A program made the translations under genes and the position numbers. Shown in pieces: positions 40,859-49,259 of a stretch of DNA of 49,259 bases. The notes beneath the pieces were generated by a model that was not told the DNA's origin, did not search any database, and saw nothing but the letters and a program-made list of their open reading frames with translations. The stretch's first letter is position 1. Each line of letters begins with the position of its first letter. The DNA is from Lentisphaerota bacterium (lineage in GTDB: Bacteria; Verrucomicrobiota; Kiritimatiellia; UBA8416; VGWI01): assembly GCA_016873655.1 (NCBI GenBank), contig VGWI01000010.1, forward strand, positions 1-49,259, read 5' to 3'.

Positions 40859-41762
40859 GAGTCACCTTCACTGTTGGAGGCACGCATTCCACCTCGAGAT
40901 CGGACTGGGCTGGAACGTGTGCGATTACTGGTAGATCATACACGCCGTCGCGTTTCAAGCCAACGCAGTCCACGAACACCCTTATGCTGCCGTCGGCTAC
41001 CGCATCCAGCGACGAAACCCGCCCACGCAGCCGGACCGTGACCCTGTCCGGGGTCGCCCTTGCCGCGGCAGCAGCTTCGCACAACGGAAAGACGGGGAGG
41101 TTTTCCACAACGCGCAGCGCGCTGCCGCGCACCACGTTCACCTTCACCGTCACTTCGGGCGGCTCGATCTCGGTTATCCACGGGTCGCTCGTAAGCACAC
41201 GCACTTTCTGCGTGAACGAATCGGCCCTGCCTTCCACGTCGACCGGCTCCGCGAACGCCTCGGCGTTCTGTATGCGCCGCCGGGGCCCGCGAAGCACGAC
41301 TGTCTTCGGCTCATGCTCCGCCTCCGCCCGCCCGTCCAGCGGCCGGCCGCGAATCACCGGCCTGCCCACGACAACCCTCTTCTCCATCCGCCTGTCGAGA
41401 ACAACCGTCGCTTTCGCGGGATACACCTCGACAACCGTGACCCCCCGAATTGCGGCTATGTCCGTACGGCGTACCCGCACTTCCTCAAAAGAGGTGATGT
41501 TCGAGGTCTTGAGCCGGACCGTGGCCTTTGGCTGTTCCTGGTCAAGCCGGCGCAGGTCCTCCTGCGAACCCCGGAACGTCGCAAAAACGGTGCGCGGGTT
41601 CTGTTCCACCACCGCGAGGTCGGATTCAACCTGCACGCTGAGCGGGATCTCGAACCGCATCTCGACGCTGGTCTTCCCGTGCACCAGGTAGTAGGTGAGC
41701 GCCCCGAGCGCCAGCGCCAGCAGCTTGATCCGCCAGTTGTTCAGCAGTTTCCTGATCATCAT
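40845..41762 (-). CDS. cdaR: YbbR-domain protein (CdaR-like regulator of CdaA)
   Basis: The 305-residue protein has an N-terminal membrane anchor (MMIRKLLNNWRIKLLALALGALTYYLV) and an extracytoplasmic part built of YbbR repeats. Each repeat has the pattern of strands with a conserved P..V.V.L (VQVESDLAVVEQNPRTVFATF, VVLRGPRRRIQNAEAF, VTVRLRGRVSSLDAV). YbbR proteins next to diadenylate cyclase are known to regulate it at the membrane. The start ATG (two in tandem) comes one base after the cdaA stop; there is no clear ribosome site, so it is probably translated by coupling. The glmM gene that often follows cdaR in Firmicutes is absent; ftsK comes next. Confidence 0.88.
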   Translation of the reverse strand: MMIRKLLNNWRIKLLALALGALTYYLVHGKTSVEMRFEIPLSVQVESDLAVVEQNPRTVFATFRGSQEDLRRLDQEQPKATVRLKTSNITSFEEVRVRRTDIAAIRGVTVVEVYPAKATVVLDRRMEKRVVVGRPVIRGRPLDGRAEAEHEPKTVVLRGPRRRIQNAEAFAEPVDVEGRADSFTQKVRVLTSDPWITEIEPPEVTVKVNVVRGSALRVVENLPVFPLCEAAAAARATPDRVTVRLRGRVSSLDAVADGSIRVFVDCVGLKRDGVYDLPVIAHVPAQSDLEVECVPPTVKVTLGAE

Positions 41763-41763
41763 T

Positions 41764-42636
41764 TCACAACCGTTGTGTTTCCGACGCGTCCGCCCGGTCC
41801 GTCCCCGGCCCGTCTTCACCGTTGTGGTCCCGGCGGGCCGCGCGCGCAAGCCGGGCGGCAAGGCCGCTTTCGCGCCTGCTTCTGCGCAGCATCGAATTCA
41901 GGAACCTGGCCAGCCTCTGCTCGTCCAGCCCGGAACTGAGCCTGCCCCTGCACGACACCGATATGGCGCCGGTTTCCTCGGAGACGACAATCACTATCGC
42001 GTCGGTTTCTTCAGTCAGGCCCACGGCCGCGCGATGGCGGGTGCCGAGCCGTTTGCTGATCTCGCCGTTCTGGGAAAGAGGGAAGACGCAGCCCGCCGCC
42101 ACGATCCTGTTCCTGCGAACGATGACCCCACCGTCATGCAGCGGGGTGTGCGGAAAGAACAGCGACGCCAGCAGCTCGGACGTTGCCCTGGCGTCCAGCC
42201 GCGTCCCCGTCCCCTGCACCGCACGGGTCGAGGCCTCGCGCTCAATTGCTATGAGCGCGCCCACCTTGCTTTCGGCAAGTATCTTCACCGCCTGAACGAT
42301 CTCCTCCACGGGGGCGTATTCCTCGCCGTATTGCGCGAGTATAGGACGGCTCCCGAGCTCGGCCAGCGCGCGCCTTATCTCGGGCTGGAACACGATCAGC
42401 AGGCCAAGGCCGAGGAAAACGGAGGCCTGCCGGAGCAGCCAGTTCAGCGCGTCAAGGCCGGAGATCTGCGTCAGGCCAATCAGGGCGATCAGCACGATCA
42501 CCAGCCCGCCAAGCACCTGGGCGCCGCGAGTGCCGACAAAGAAGAGCAGCACGTAGTAGAAGAGCAGGCTGAGAACCAGCACCTGCACCGTGACTTCTAT
42601 TGCCTGCTGCATTTCTTGATGTGCGGATAGACGCAC
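41764..42636 (-). CDS. cdaA: Diadenylate cyclase, c-di-AMP synthase
   Basis: This membrane enzyme makes cyclic di-AMP from two ATP. The 290-residue protein has three N-terminal transmembrane helices (about 14-34, 40-58, 66-83). The DAC catalytic domain has the DGG motif at 168-170 (PLHDGGVIV) and the RHR motif at 200-202 (GTRHRAAVGLTEETDAIVIVV). The basic C-terminal tail is poorly conserved. The GTG at 42636 has AGG seven bases upstream and starts six bases after folP; ATG at 42612 is an alternative. It is paired with cdaR, so c-di-AMP control of turgor or cell-wall physiology is likely in this organism. Confidence 0.95.
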   Translation of the reverse strand: MRLSAHQEMQQAIEVTVQVLVLSLLFYYVLLFFVGTRGAQVLGGLVIVLIALIGLTQISGLDALNWLLRQASVFLGLGLLIVFQPEIRRALAELGSRPILAQYGEEYAPVEEIVQAVKILAESKVGALIAIEREASTRAVQGTGTRLDARATSELLASLFFPHTPLHDGGVIVRRNRIVAAGCVFPLSQNGEISKRLGTRHRAAVGLTEETDAIVIVVSEETGAISVSCRGRLSSGLDEQRLARFLNSMLRRSRRESGLAARLARAARRDHNGEDGPGTDRADASETQRL

Positions 42637-42642
42637 CCGGAC

Positions 42643-43503
42643 CTAACCGGAATCGTCCGGAAGACCCGTCAGCGCCGAAACAACGGCTACCGCATCCCTG
42701 GTTTCCCTGACGTCGTGAACCCTCAGAATATGCGCGCCGCGCATGGCGGCAAACACCGCGCCCGCGAGGCTTCCAGCAAGCCTTTCGGACGTTCCCCTGC
42801 CGGTGAGAATACCCACGATGCTCTTCCGGGACAAGCCGATCAGGACCGGGCGGCCCAGCCGGACAAACCGGTCGAGCCCCCCAAGAAGAGAGATATTGTG
42901 CTCCGGCCTCTTCCCGAAGCCGATCCCGGGGTCCAGGCACAGTGTCTCGGGATCAAGCCCGGCCTCAACGGCGCATTTCATCCGCGCCTTGAGCCAGCCT
43001 GCCACTTCGCCAACAACGTCGCCGTAGCAGGGCGCGTTCTGCATGTCGGCGGGCGTGCCCTGCATGTGCATCAGCACCACGCCCGCGCCGGCGCGCAGGA
43101 CGGTTGCGGTCATCTCCGGGTCGTGTACGAGGGCGGAGACGTCGTTCACGATGGATGCGCCGGCCTCCAGCGCGCCTTCGGCAACGGCGGCCTTGCGTGT
43201 GTCAACGGATACCGGAATGCCGCACCTCGCCGCCAGCCCGCGGATCACGGGCAGCACACGCCGCAACTCCTCTTCCGCCGGAACCTCCGCGGCGCCGGGC
43301 CTGGTGGATTCCCCGCCAACGTCGAGAATATCGGCGCCGTCGGACGCAAGGCGGAGCCCGTGCTCAACGGCCCGATCCGGATCGAAGTGGACGCCGCCGT
43401 CGGAGAATGAGTCGGGAGTTACATTTACAATGCCCATTACCAGCGGGCGGCCACTGATCGCGATCCGCCGGCCGCGACAGAGCCACGTGGTCGGCCTTGT
43501 CAT
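42643..43503 (-). CDS. folP: Dihydropteroate synthase
   Basis: This enzyme joins p-aminobenzoate to pterin diphosphate and is the sulfonamide target. The 286-residue barrel protein has the signature [59 protein letters not shown] and [15 protein letters not shown], ending with the [12 protein letters not shown] loop. The ATG at 43503 overlaps the ftsH stop as ATGA. The ftsH-folP pair is a common arrangement across bacteria. It supplies folate for the ThyA, ThyX, FolA and MTHFR reactions encoded elsewhere in the window. Confidence 0.96.
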   Translation of the reverse strand: MTRPTTWLCRGRRIAISGRPLVMGIVNVTPDSFSDGGVHFDPDRAVEHGLRLASDGADILDVGGESTRPGAAEVPAEEELRRVLPVIRGLAARCGIPVSVDTRKAAVAEGALEAGASIVNDVSALVHDPEMTATVLRAGAGVVLMHMQGTPADMQNAPCYGDVVGEVAGWLKARMKCAVEAGLDPETLCLDPGIGFGKRPEHNISLLGGLDRFVRLGRPVLIGLSRKSIVGILTGRGTSERLAGSLAGAVFAAMRGAHILRVHDVRETRDAVAVVSALTGLPDDSG

Positions 43504-45482
43504 GCAGGTGCGCCGGGCTTCTCTTCCGCGGCCTTGTTGACCGGAACGGATTCGGCGAGCTCGCTCTCGCTCCGGACCCGGCCGAGCTTGATGAGGTCTT
43601 CCACCTCGCGCCCGTCAAGCGTTTCACGCTCGATGAGGGCGGCGGCGATCTTGTCGAGCGTCTCGCGGCGCTCGCCGAGTATCCTGCGGGCGTCTTCGCG
43701 GGCTTCCGTGAGCAGCCTGTTCACCTCGGCGTCTATCTTGCGCGCGGTCTCCTCGCTGTAGTTCTGCGTGCGGTTGATCTCGCGGCCGAGGAACATCAGC
43801 TCCTGGTTCTCGCCGAACGACTGCGGACCGAGCGCTTCGCTCATGCCCCAGTCACAGACCATCAGCCGCGCTATCCTGGTCGCCTCGTGCAGGTCCGCGG
43901 CGGCGCCGGTCGTTATCTCGCCCAGCGCCGTCTCCTCCGCGGCACGGCCGCCCATCAGCCCGGCAAGCACGCCCAGCAGCTTCTTCCGGCCTTCCATGTG
44001 CTTGTCGTTCTCGGGAAGCTGCATCGTGGCGCCGAGGTAGGCGATGCCGCGGGGAATGATGGTTATCTTGTGGAGCGGCTCGCTTTCCTCGACCATGCTC
44101 ATCACAAGCGCATGGCCGGCTTCGTGGTAGGCGGTGATCCGCTTCTCCTTGTCGTCCAGCACGCGGCCGCGGCGTTCCCGCCCCCAGCGCACCTTGTCCC
44201 GCGCCTCTTCGAGATCGCGCAACTCAACCGACTCCTTGCCCTGGCGCGCCGCGAGCAGAGCGGCCTCGTTGATCAGGTTTTCCAGCTCTGCGCCCGAAAA
44301 GCCCGGGGTGCCCCGCGCAATCCGGCGCAGCTCCGCGGACGGCGCCAGCGTGATCCTGCCCGTGTGCATCTTGAGGATCGCCTCACGCCCGTCCACGGTG
44401 GGCAGGTCTATCACTATCTGCCGGTCAAAACGGCCGGGACGCAGCAGCGCCTGGTCAAGAACGTCGGGCCGGTTCGTGGCGGCGAGAATTATCACGCCTT
44501 CCTGCGTCTCGAAACCGTCCATCTCCACCAGGAGCGCGTTCAGCGTCTGCTCCCGTTCGTCGTGTCCGCCGCCGATCCCCGTGAAACGGCTGCGGCCGAC
44601 GGCGTCTATCTCGTCAATAAAGATGATGCACGGCGCATTGCGCTTTCCCTGCTCGAACATGTCGCGCACGCGCGAAGCGCCCACACCGACAAACATCTCG
44701 ACAAAATCCGACCCGCTGATGCTGAAGAACGGTACGTCGGCCTCGCCGGCTATTGCCTTGGCCAGCAGGGTCTTGCCCGTTCCGGGCGGACCCATGAGCA
44801 GCACGCCTTTCGGGATGCGGCCGCCGAGTTTCTGGAAGCGCTTGGGGTCTTTCAGGAACTCGATGATCTCCTGCACTTCCTCCTTCGCCTCGTCAATCCC
44901 GGCCACGTTGGCGAACGTGACCTTGTTTCGGTCGCGGCTGAGCAGCCTGGCCCGGCTCTTGCCGAAACTCATGGCCCCGTGACCGGCGGACCTCATCTGC
45001 CGGACGAACAGGAAATAGAGCAGGCCGAATACGATGATAATCGGCAGCGCGTTGAAAAGGAGCTGCCAGACAAAGGGATTGCTCGGCGGATAGGTGAAGG
45101 CCACATCGTTGTCGAGCAGCAGCTTCTCCACCTTTTCATCGCCGCGCCGTACGAAGGTCTTGAACTTGCGCGGCTGCGCCTTCGTCCCTTCCGCTTCGGC
45201 CGGAAGCAGCTCGCCCTGCACGAAGGTGAGGCCGGACACTTCCTCGACTATCTCGCACTTCTTGATCCGCCCTTCCTTCACGTGCTCGATGAATTCCGGG
45301 TTGTAGGCGATCTCCTTCCGTCCCTCGCCCTGCTTCCAGTAGAGATGCGCCATGACGGCGAGCATCAGGAGAACAAGCCCCCACGCCAGCGGCCCGCGGG
45401 CCATCGGCATGGCTGGCTTGGCGCCTTCGGGAAGACGCGGCGGCTTCTGAGACGGAAGCGGATTTGACTTCTTTTCTGCCAT
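43500..45482 (-). CDS. ftsH: ATP-dependent zinc metalloprotease FtsH
   Basis: FtsH is a membrane AAA+ protease that removes damaged membrane and regulatory proteins. The 660-residue protein has TM helices at about 30-50 and 138-160 flanking a periplasmic part. The AAA domain has Walker A at 231-238 (GPPGTGKT), Walker [10 protein letters not shown] around 287-295, and the pore [15 protein letters not shown]. The second region of homology contains RPGRFDRQI, and the zinc site is HEAGH at 453-457. The C-terminal tail is short and rich in Glu/Ala/Pro. The ATG at 45482 has a GAAGGA element about 10 bases upstream; a longer upstream frame is not supported. Confidence 0.96.
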   Translation of the reverse strand: MAEKKSNPLPSQKPPRLPEGAKPAMPMARGPLAWGLVLLMLAVMAHLYWKQGEGRKEIAYNPEFIEHVKEGRIKKCEIVEEVSGLTFVQGELLPAEAEGTKAQPRKFKTFVRRGDEKVEKLLLDNDVAFTYPPSNPFVWQLLFNALPIIIVFGLLYFLFVRQMRSAGHGAMSFGKSRARLLSRDRNKVTFANVAGIDEAKEEVQEIIEFLKDPKRFQKLGGRIPKGVLLMGPPGTGKTLLAKAIAGEADVPFFSISGSDFVEMFVGVGASRVRDMFEQGKRNAPCIIFIDEIDAVGRSRFTGIGGGHDEREQTLNALLVEMDGFETQEGVIILAATNRPDVLDQALLRPGRFDRQIVIDLPTVDGREAILKMHTGRITLAPSAELRRIARGTPGFSGAELENLINEAALLAARQGKESVELRDLEEARDKVRWGRERRGRVLDDKEKRITAYHEAGHALVMSMVEESEPLHKITIIPRGIAYLGATMQLPENDKHMEGRKKLLGVLAGLMGGRAAEETALGEITTGAAADLHEATRIARLMVCDWGMSEALGPQSFGENQELMFLGREINRTQNYSEETARKIDAEVNRLLTEAREDARRILGERRETLDKIAAALIERETLDGREVEDLIKLGRVRSESELAESVPVNKAAEEKPGAPA

Positions 45483-45642
45483 GTTGCGGTGATCCTTCAG
45501 AGGGCAACCGGAACCGGTCCGGGAAAGAGGACTTGTTCTTGTGCTCCGACCCGGCACGGAGTTTCGGCAAACAGACCCGCGATTACAAGCCAAGAAACCC
45601 GCGCCCGCCGGCCCCACCCGCAATCGCCGCGCGGTGTCCGGA

Positions 45643-45666
45643 AAACCCTCCCGGCCCCGAGCCGGG
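45643..45666 (-). terminator. Weak rho-independent terminator after tilS
   Basis: On the minus strand arms CCCGGC and GCCGGG surround a five-base loop, followed by AGGG and four Ts. It is 90 bases past the tilS stop, in the 273-base tilS-ftsH gap. A second 6-bp stem (45674-45693, GGCCGG/CCGGCC) lies just before it. Together they may partly separate tilS from ftsH. I see no convincing -35/-10 promoter in the rest of this gap. Confidence 0.35.
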
Positions 45667-45755
45667 TGAATGAGGCCGGGCTGAAGACCGGCCCTGCGCC
45701 CTTCATGTCGCTTGCGATGCCGCCGCAAGGTCGGCACACGGCCAATCTGGCCCAG

Positions 45756-47198
45756 CTAGGCGCGGTTGGACCGGACTCTGATTTGCAGGGCCGGCTCTGT
45801 TCCCGACGCCACCTGCCAGCCTTCGCCTATGCGGCAACCCGGCACCCATACGATCTCGCGCCCGCAGGCGAAGACCGGGATTGACGGGCGGCGTGACGCG
45901 GGAACCTTGGCGTCGGTAAACAGGTCCTGCAGTTTCCGCGAACCGCCCAGCCCGAGCGGGCGCAACCTGTCGCCCGGCCGCCAGGAACGGGCGACCAGCT
46001 TCCTCCTGCCAAGACGCGCCAGCGATAGGGAGGCGGCGGCGGGCAGGCTTCCTGCCCCGCGGGGTCTTGCCCTGGCTATGCCGGGCGCAACGGACACCTC
46101 AACCCGCAGGCCGGCGTCCGGCAGAATGGTTGTGCCGGGCACGGAAACCGCGGCGCTGAATCCCGCCGGGGCCGACGAGCCGCCGCGCCGGCCAACACTC
46201 ACGCTGTTATACGCTCTGCGCATCCGCAGTCCGCCAGGCAACTCAATGAATGAAGATCCGCGCCCGGCACAGAGAAGACGGTCGGCGCGCTCAACACTCT
46301 CGAAATCGAGCGACTCGGCCGGTATCCCATTCTCGCAGAGCCACCGACGCAGCACACGCCTGCGCAGCGCTTCCGGCAGCGCCTTCATCCGCGCCGCGTC
46401 AACCGCGGAACCGGCGCGGCAGGCGGCAAGGGCATCGCCGGCCATCGCGTCGAGAAACGCATTCTCGCACCGCGCGATGGACGCGCCACGACAGATTGCC
46501 TCGCAGACAGACGGGTTCAGCCGGTCGCGCAGAAGCGGCATCACCTCACGGCGCACCCGGTTCCGCAGGTGGACAGGGTCGGCGTTAGACCGGTCTTCCC
46601 TCCAGACCTGCCTCCGCCTTGCCAGAAACGCCTCGACTTCCCGGCGTCCGGTATCGAGCAGGGGGCGTACGATCCGGAGCCCGTCGCGCTCGGACACCGG
46701 GGCGATGCCGGCGAGGCCGCCGGGGCCCGCACCGCGGGCGAGACGCAGAATGACCGTCTCCGCCTGGTCGTCGGCCGTGTGCGCGGTGGCGATCACAGCC
46801 GCCCCGTGCCCGCGCGCGGTGTCCGCGAGAAACCGGTACCGCGCTTCGCGGGCAGCCATCTCGATGGATATCCGGGCCCGCTTCGCGCGGGCGCGGACAT
46901 CTGCCCGGCCGGTGCAACAGGCGATGCCAAGCGATTCCGCGAAAGCCGCGACAAACCGCGCGTCCTCCTCCGCCTCTCCGCCCCGCAGACGGTGGTCAAG
47001 ATGGGCAATGACGGGCGTGACGCGCAGCGGCCCGGACAGCGCGTGCAATGCAAGGGTCATGGCGACCGAGTCAGCGCCGCCCGAGACGGCGAGAATAACG
47101 CGCCCGCCGCCGCCGAACATTGAATTGTCGCGGCAGGTCTTCAGGACGCGCCGGAGCAGCGGGTCGCGGCCGCGGGTCGCTGCCAGCCCGGTCTTCAC
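45756..47198 (-). CDS. tilS: tRNA(Ile)-lysidine synthase
   Basis: TilS modifies the anticodon C34 of a minor tRNA-Ile so it reads AUA. The 480-residue protein has the PP-loop ATP site SGGADS (about 39-44), HLDHRLRGGEAEEDARFV, the substrate region ATAHTADDQAETVILRLARGAG, and RPLLDTGRREVEAFL. The C-terminal half is the long type with WRPGDRLRPLGLGGSRKLQDLFTDAKVP. The start is GTG overlapping the serS stop as GTGA. It precedes ftsH in the well-known tilS-ftsH order; the hpt gene that often lies between is missing here. Confidence 0.94.
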   Translation of the reverse strand: MKTGLAATRGRDPLLRRVLKTCRDNSMFGGGGRVILAVSGGADSVAMTLALHALSGPLRVTPVIAHLDHRLRGGEAEEDARFVAAFAESLGIACCTGRADVRARAKRARISIEMAAREARYRFLADTARGHGAAVIATAHTADDQAETVILRLARGAGPGGLAGIAPVSERDGLRIVRPLLDTGRREVEAFLARRRQVWREDRSNADPVHLRNRVRREVMPLLRDRLNPSVCEAICRGASIARCENAFLDAMAGDALAACRAGSAVDAARMKALPEALRRRVLRRWLCENGIPAESLDFESVERADRLLCAGRGSSFIELPGGLRMRRAYNSVSVGRRGGSSAPAGFSAAVSVPGTTILPDAGLRVEVSVAPGIARARPRGAGSLPAAASLSLARLGRRKLVARSWRPGDRLRPLGLGGSRKLQDLFTDAKVPASRRPSIPVFACGREIVWVPGCRIGEGWQVASGTEPALQIRVRSNRA

Positions 47199-48469
47199 GA
47201 CGGGCCGATGCGGGCGTTGCCGCCCATGTACGGCGCGAGCACGTCGGGCAGAACCACCGATCCGTCCGCCAGCTGCCCGTTCTCAAGCAGGGCGATGACC
47301 AGGCGCGGCAATGCCACGCCGGACCCGTTCAGCGTGTGCACGAACCGCACCTTGCCTTCGGCATTGCGGTAGCGGATCCCGGCACGGCGCGCCTGGAAGT
47401 CCTCGAAATTGCTGCACGACGACACCTCGATCCACGCTTTGCGGCCCGGCGCCCACAGCTCAATGTCGTAGCACTTCGCGGCCGCGAAGCTGATGTCGCC
47501 GGAGCAGAGCGACAGCACCCTGTAGTGCAGACCCAGCCGGCGCAACACGTCCTCGGCGTTGTCCACGAGCGTCTCGAGCTCGGCATAGGAGGTCTCCGGC
47601 TCGACGAACTTGACCATCTCCACCTTGTCGAACTGGTGCACGCGCGCGATCCCGCGCGTCTCCTTGCCGGCCGACCCGGCCTCGCGCCGGAAACACGTGC
47701 TGTAGGCGGTGAAATAGACCGGCAGCGGGCGGGCGATTATCTCCTCGCGGAAGTAGTTCGTAACCGGCACTTCCGCCGTCGGGATCAGGTACAGGCCCTC
47801 CTCCTTGAACGAGTACATGTCCTCGGCAAGTTTCGGGAGCTGCCCGGTGCCGGTCATGGCCGCCGCGTTGCAGAGGACCGGCGGCCACATTTCCGTGTAG
47901 CCGTGCTCGTTCACGTGCAGGTCGAGCATGAACTGAATCAGGCCCCGCTCCAGCCGCGCGCCGGCGCCCAGGAACAACGGGAAACCGGACCCGCTCATCC
48001 GCGCCGCGCGCTGCAAATCCATTATGCCGAGGCGTTCCGCAATATCCACGTGGTCCTTCGGCTCAAACCCGAACTCGCGCGGGCTGCCGTGCGTGCGGAC
48101 AACGACGTTGGCCGAGGCATCCGCGCCGCGCGGCGTTGTCGCGTGGGGAACGTTCGGAATCCACATCAGCTTCGAGTCGAGTTCATCCTCCACCTCGCGC
48201 ACCTGCGCGTCGAGCGCGGCAATCCGTCCGCCGAGCTCGCGCACGCCGGCCTGGGCCTCGGCTGTATCCTCGCCCCGCTTGCGGCGCAAACCTATCTCGC
48301 CGGAAACGCGGTTGCGCTCGTTCTTGAGGTTTTCCGTCTCAGAAAGCAGTTCACGGCGGCGGCGGTCCAGCTCCTGCAGCGCGTCAACCGCGTCGGATGC
48401 CATGTTGCGCGCCTTCAATCCCTCGCGTATCTCGTCCGGGTTCTCGCGCACCCTCTTGATGTCCAGCAT
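47195..48469 (-). CDS. serS: Seryl-tRNA synthetase
   Basis: This class II enzyme charges tRNA-Ser, also the substrate for tRNA-Sec if present. The 424-residue protein has the N-terminal antiparallel coiled-coil arm (about 30-105, LDRRRRELLSETENLKNERN to REVEDELDS). The catalytic core has motif 2 YSTCFRREAGSAGKETRGIARVHQFDKVEMV and motif 3 NGSGVALPRLVIALLENGQ, with IPTAEVPVTN and EVSSCSNFEDFQARR. The start ATG follows no strong box in the 400-base upstream region. It leads the minus-strand run and overlaps tilS by GTGA. Confidence 0.96.
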   Translation of the reverse strand: MLDIKRVRENPDEIREGLKARNMASDAVDALQELDRRRRELLSETENLKNERNRVSGEIGLRRKRGEDTAEAQAGVRELGGRIAALDAQVREVEDELDSKLMWIPNVPHATTPRGADASANVVVRTHGSPREFGFEPKDHVDIAERLGIMDLQRAARMSGSGFPLFLGAGARLERGLIQFMLDLHVNEHGYTEMWPPVLCNAAAMTGTGQLPKLAEDMYSFKEEGLYLIPTAEVPVTNYFREEIIARPLPVYFTAYSTCFRREAGSAGKETRGIARVHQFDKVEMVKFVEPETSYAELETLVDNAEDVLRRLGLHYRVLSLCSGDISFAAAKCYDIELWAPGRKAWIEVSSCSNFEDFQARRAGIRYRNAEGKVRFVHTLNGSGVALPRLVIALLENGQLADGSVVLPDVLAPYMGGNARIGPS

Positions 48470-48866
48470 GCTCTTTCTCCCATTGCTCCAGAGGCTCCGA
48501 TGCTATCCCAACCCATGCCCTGCTGCAACGGCTTTGGCGGAGTCGCCACATCCAGTTGTCCTGAATCCCGGCGCATGGTAACCACTTCGTCCTCTTCCTC
48601 AGTCTCTCCCATCGGCGGTTGTCTCAATCGACGCCCATCCGCCCTGCTCGCGCTTCTTACTCTTCTTTGGGGCATTCAATACGGGCCAATGCCCCATTTC
48701 ACCCGCGAAAACATTGTGGTTTGTCGTGTAGGAATTTCCTTACGCCAAAATCGCTGTTTTTGTTTGGACAGGGTAGCGGAGATTCTCCAGCATCCTGTCC
48801 GGTCGGGAAAGCGGGGGAAGGTTTTGGATGGATGTGGCAGTACGGCAGTTCGCCAAGTCACAGGAC
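48470..48866. other. Non-coding region upstream of serS
   Basis: This 397-base stretch has no supportable gene. Apart from a hairpin at 48668-48696 and a partly palindromic AGGAATTTCCT element at 48730-48740, it shows only ordinary GC-rich sequence and an AT-rich patch near 48740-48775, which could be part of the serS promoter. I saw no T-box motif, tRNA or riboswitch. Confidence 0.5.
48668..48696. other. 9-bp hairpin upstream of serS
   Basis: Perfect arms TGGGGCATT and AATGCCCCA enclose 11 bases. It sits about 200 bases before serS. No T-run follows on either strand. It may be an operator, a leader stem or the end of a degraded element. Confidence 0.5.
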
Positions 48867-49156
48867 GCATGGGGGTCAGCCCTTCACAATAAACATTGCA
48901 GGGGGAGAATAGGCATGCCATATTCCGGGCATGGCAAGACACCTGCGAGTGGAGTTTCCCGGGGCGATATACCACGTTACGCAAGAAACGAGCGCGAATT
49001 GGTGCATATTGCAACCTGCCCCCGCTTCCTTGAAGACGATCGACTGCTGCGCAAGCAGGTGAAGGAAATAGGGCAGACGCTTGAAGCGACAAGGTGTTCT
49101 CAAACCAAGCAACAGAATCTGCGGTAAGGTGTATTGAAAAGGGCTGACCCCCATGC
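48867..49156. mobile_element. RAYT-type mini-element with 24-bp inverted repeats
   Basis: A 290-bp unit is bounded by two inverted 24-base ends, 48867-48890 and 49133-49156, which match at 22 of 24 positions (18 continuous, GCATGGGGGTCAGCCCTT on the left). Inside is a 43-codon remnant of a REP-associated tyrosine transposase. It looks like an internally deleted derivative whose ends survived, comparable to MITE or REPtron remnants. No target duplication was established. Confidence 0.75.
48931..49062 (+). pseudogene. RAYT (REP-associated tyrosine transposase) remnant, 5' part
   Basis: The first 43 codons of a Y1 transposase are present, beginning MARHLRVEFPGAIYHVTQET, the standard opening of RAYT proteins. 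After this the frame loses resemblance, and a different frame carries FLEDDRLL, similar to the next conserved part of the family. It therefore has a frameshift and then a large deletion: the HUH active-site His pair and catalytic Tyr region are absent. The remnant lies within the inverted-repeat-bounded unit 48867-49156. It cannot encode an active enzyme, but its ends could still be mobilised in trans if a full copy exists elsewhere. Confidence 0.75.
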
Positions 49157-49206
49157 CCTCCGGCCGCGGAGATCCGGATCCGGCGCCGGCGGCTTGTCAC
49201 GTGAAG

Positions 49207-49256
49207 CCCCGGCAGGCGCTGGATCACAGCCGGGGTGTTACGGCCGGGACGGCCGT
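49207..49256. repeat. Two adjacent GC-rich hairpins at the right edge
   Basis: The first stem has arms CCCCGGC (49207-49213) and GCCGGGG (49229-49235). The second has arms ACGGCCG (49240-49246) and CGGCCGT (49250-49256) around three bases. Both are perfect 7-bp palindromes within 50 bases and lie 50 bases past the RAYT element, consistent with REP-like sequence, but the window ends here. Confidence 0.45.
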
Positions 49257-49259
49257 CTC

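Noticed and set aside
43497-45467. 656-codon plus-strand open frame opposite ftsH
   Set aside because: ftsH motifs are complete on the minus strand; the mirror frame has no protein features.
45483-45642. Promoter for ftsH in the tilS-ftsH gap (TGTAAT-like -10)
   Set aside because: A 5/6 match to the -10 exists, but the region 17 bases upstream is purely GC-rich with no -35 similarity.
48415-48675. Small minus-strand open frame overlapping the serS start
   Set aside because: It runs through serS in another frame, has no ribosome site and no resemblance to a protein family.
48470-48866. T-box or other riboswitch ahead of serS
   Set aside because: The conserved T-box sequence is not present and the only stems are simple hairpins.

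Overview
The window is GC-rich, gene-dense bacterial chromosome with a strong preference for G/C at third codon positions. I count 37 protein genes (one cut by the left edge), one transposase remnant, and no rRNA, tRNA or CRISPR. Nearly all genes are housekeeping. The gene set combines an archaeal/eukaryotic-type ProRS, c-di-AMP synthesis (cdaA/cdaR), SGNH and GH43 carbohydrate enzymes, a D-aminoacylase and a RAYT-type element. I infer a free-living bacterium, possibly of the PVC/Kiritimatiellota neighbourhood; the lineage is a guess from gene character, not proven here.

Layout. (1) 1-6356, plus strand: 'rsmB-proS-lysA-pdxB-HAD phosphatase-TRAM/FeS RNA m5U methyltransferase, with several ATGA overlaps. 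(2) 6453-16568, minus strand: in transcription order GHMP kinase, mutarotase-like protein and small exported protein, then a two-component block (NarL-type regulator, 8-TM hybrid histidine kinase, two tandem double-receiver proteins), then thyA-folA and ilvE. (3) 16741-22736, plus strand: SGNH hydrolase-pfk-thyX-homocysteine methyltransferase/MTHFR fusion-FAD oxidase. (4) 22797-48469, minus strand: in transcription order serS-tilS, ftsH-folP-cdaA-cdaR-ftsK-rodZ-like-rimO, a small Cys-pair protein and D-aminoacylase, then purF-pyrG-carB-carA, ettA (own promoter), a secreted protein and a GH43 enzyme. (5) 48470-49259: mostly non-coding, with a 290-bp RAYT transposase remnant bounded by 24-bp inverted repeats and GC-rich hairpins at the right edge.

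How the genes fit together. Folate/one-carbon metabolism recurs: folP and folA make and reduce the cofactor; ThyA and ThyX both consume methylene-THF; the YitJ-like fusion uses it for methionine. Nucleotide precursor synthesis is grouped as four consecutive glutamine-amidotransferase genes. The serS-to-rimO run couples translation, membrane proteolysis, folate, c-di-AMP signalling and chromosome segregation, with most junctions overlapping or only a few bases apart.

The most notable points are: a ThyA homologue with altered substrate-phosphate and catalytic-loop residues next to an intact ThyX; a pair of response regulators whose second receivers both carry Lys at the phospho-Asp position; a textbook terminator with no gene upstream of it; the inverted carB-carA order; an in-frame TAG near the end of the GHMP kinase; and the small RAYT element. 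I did not identify a convincingly new defence or mobile system.
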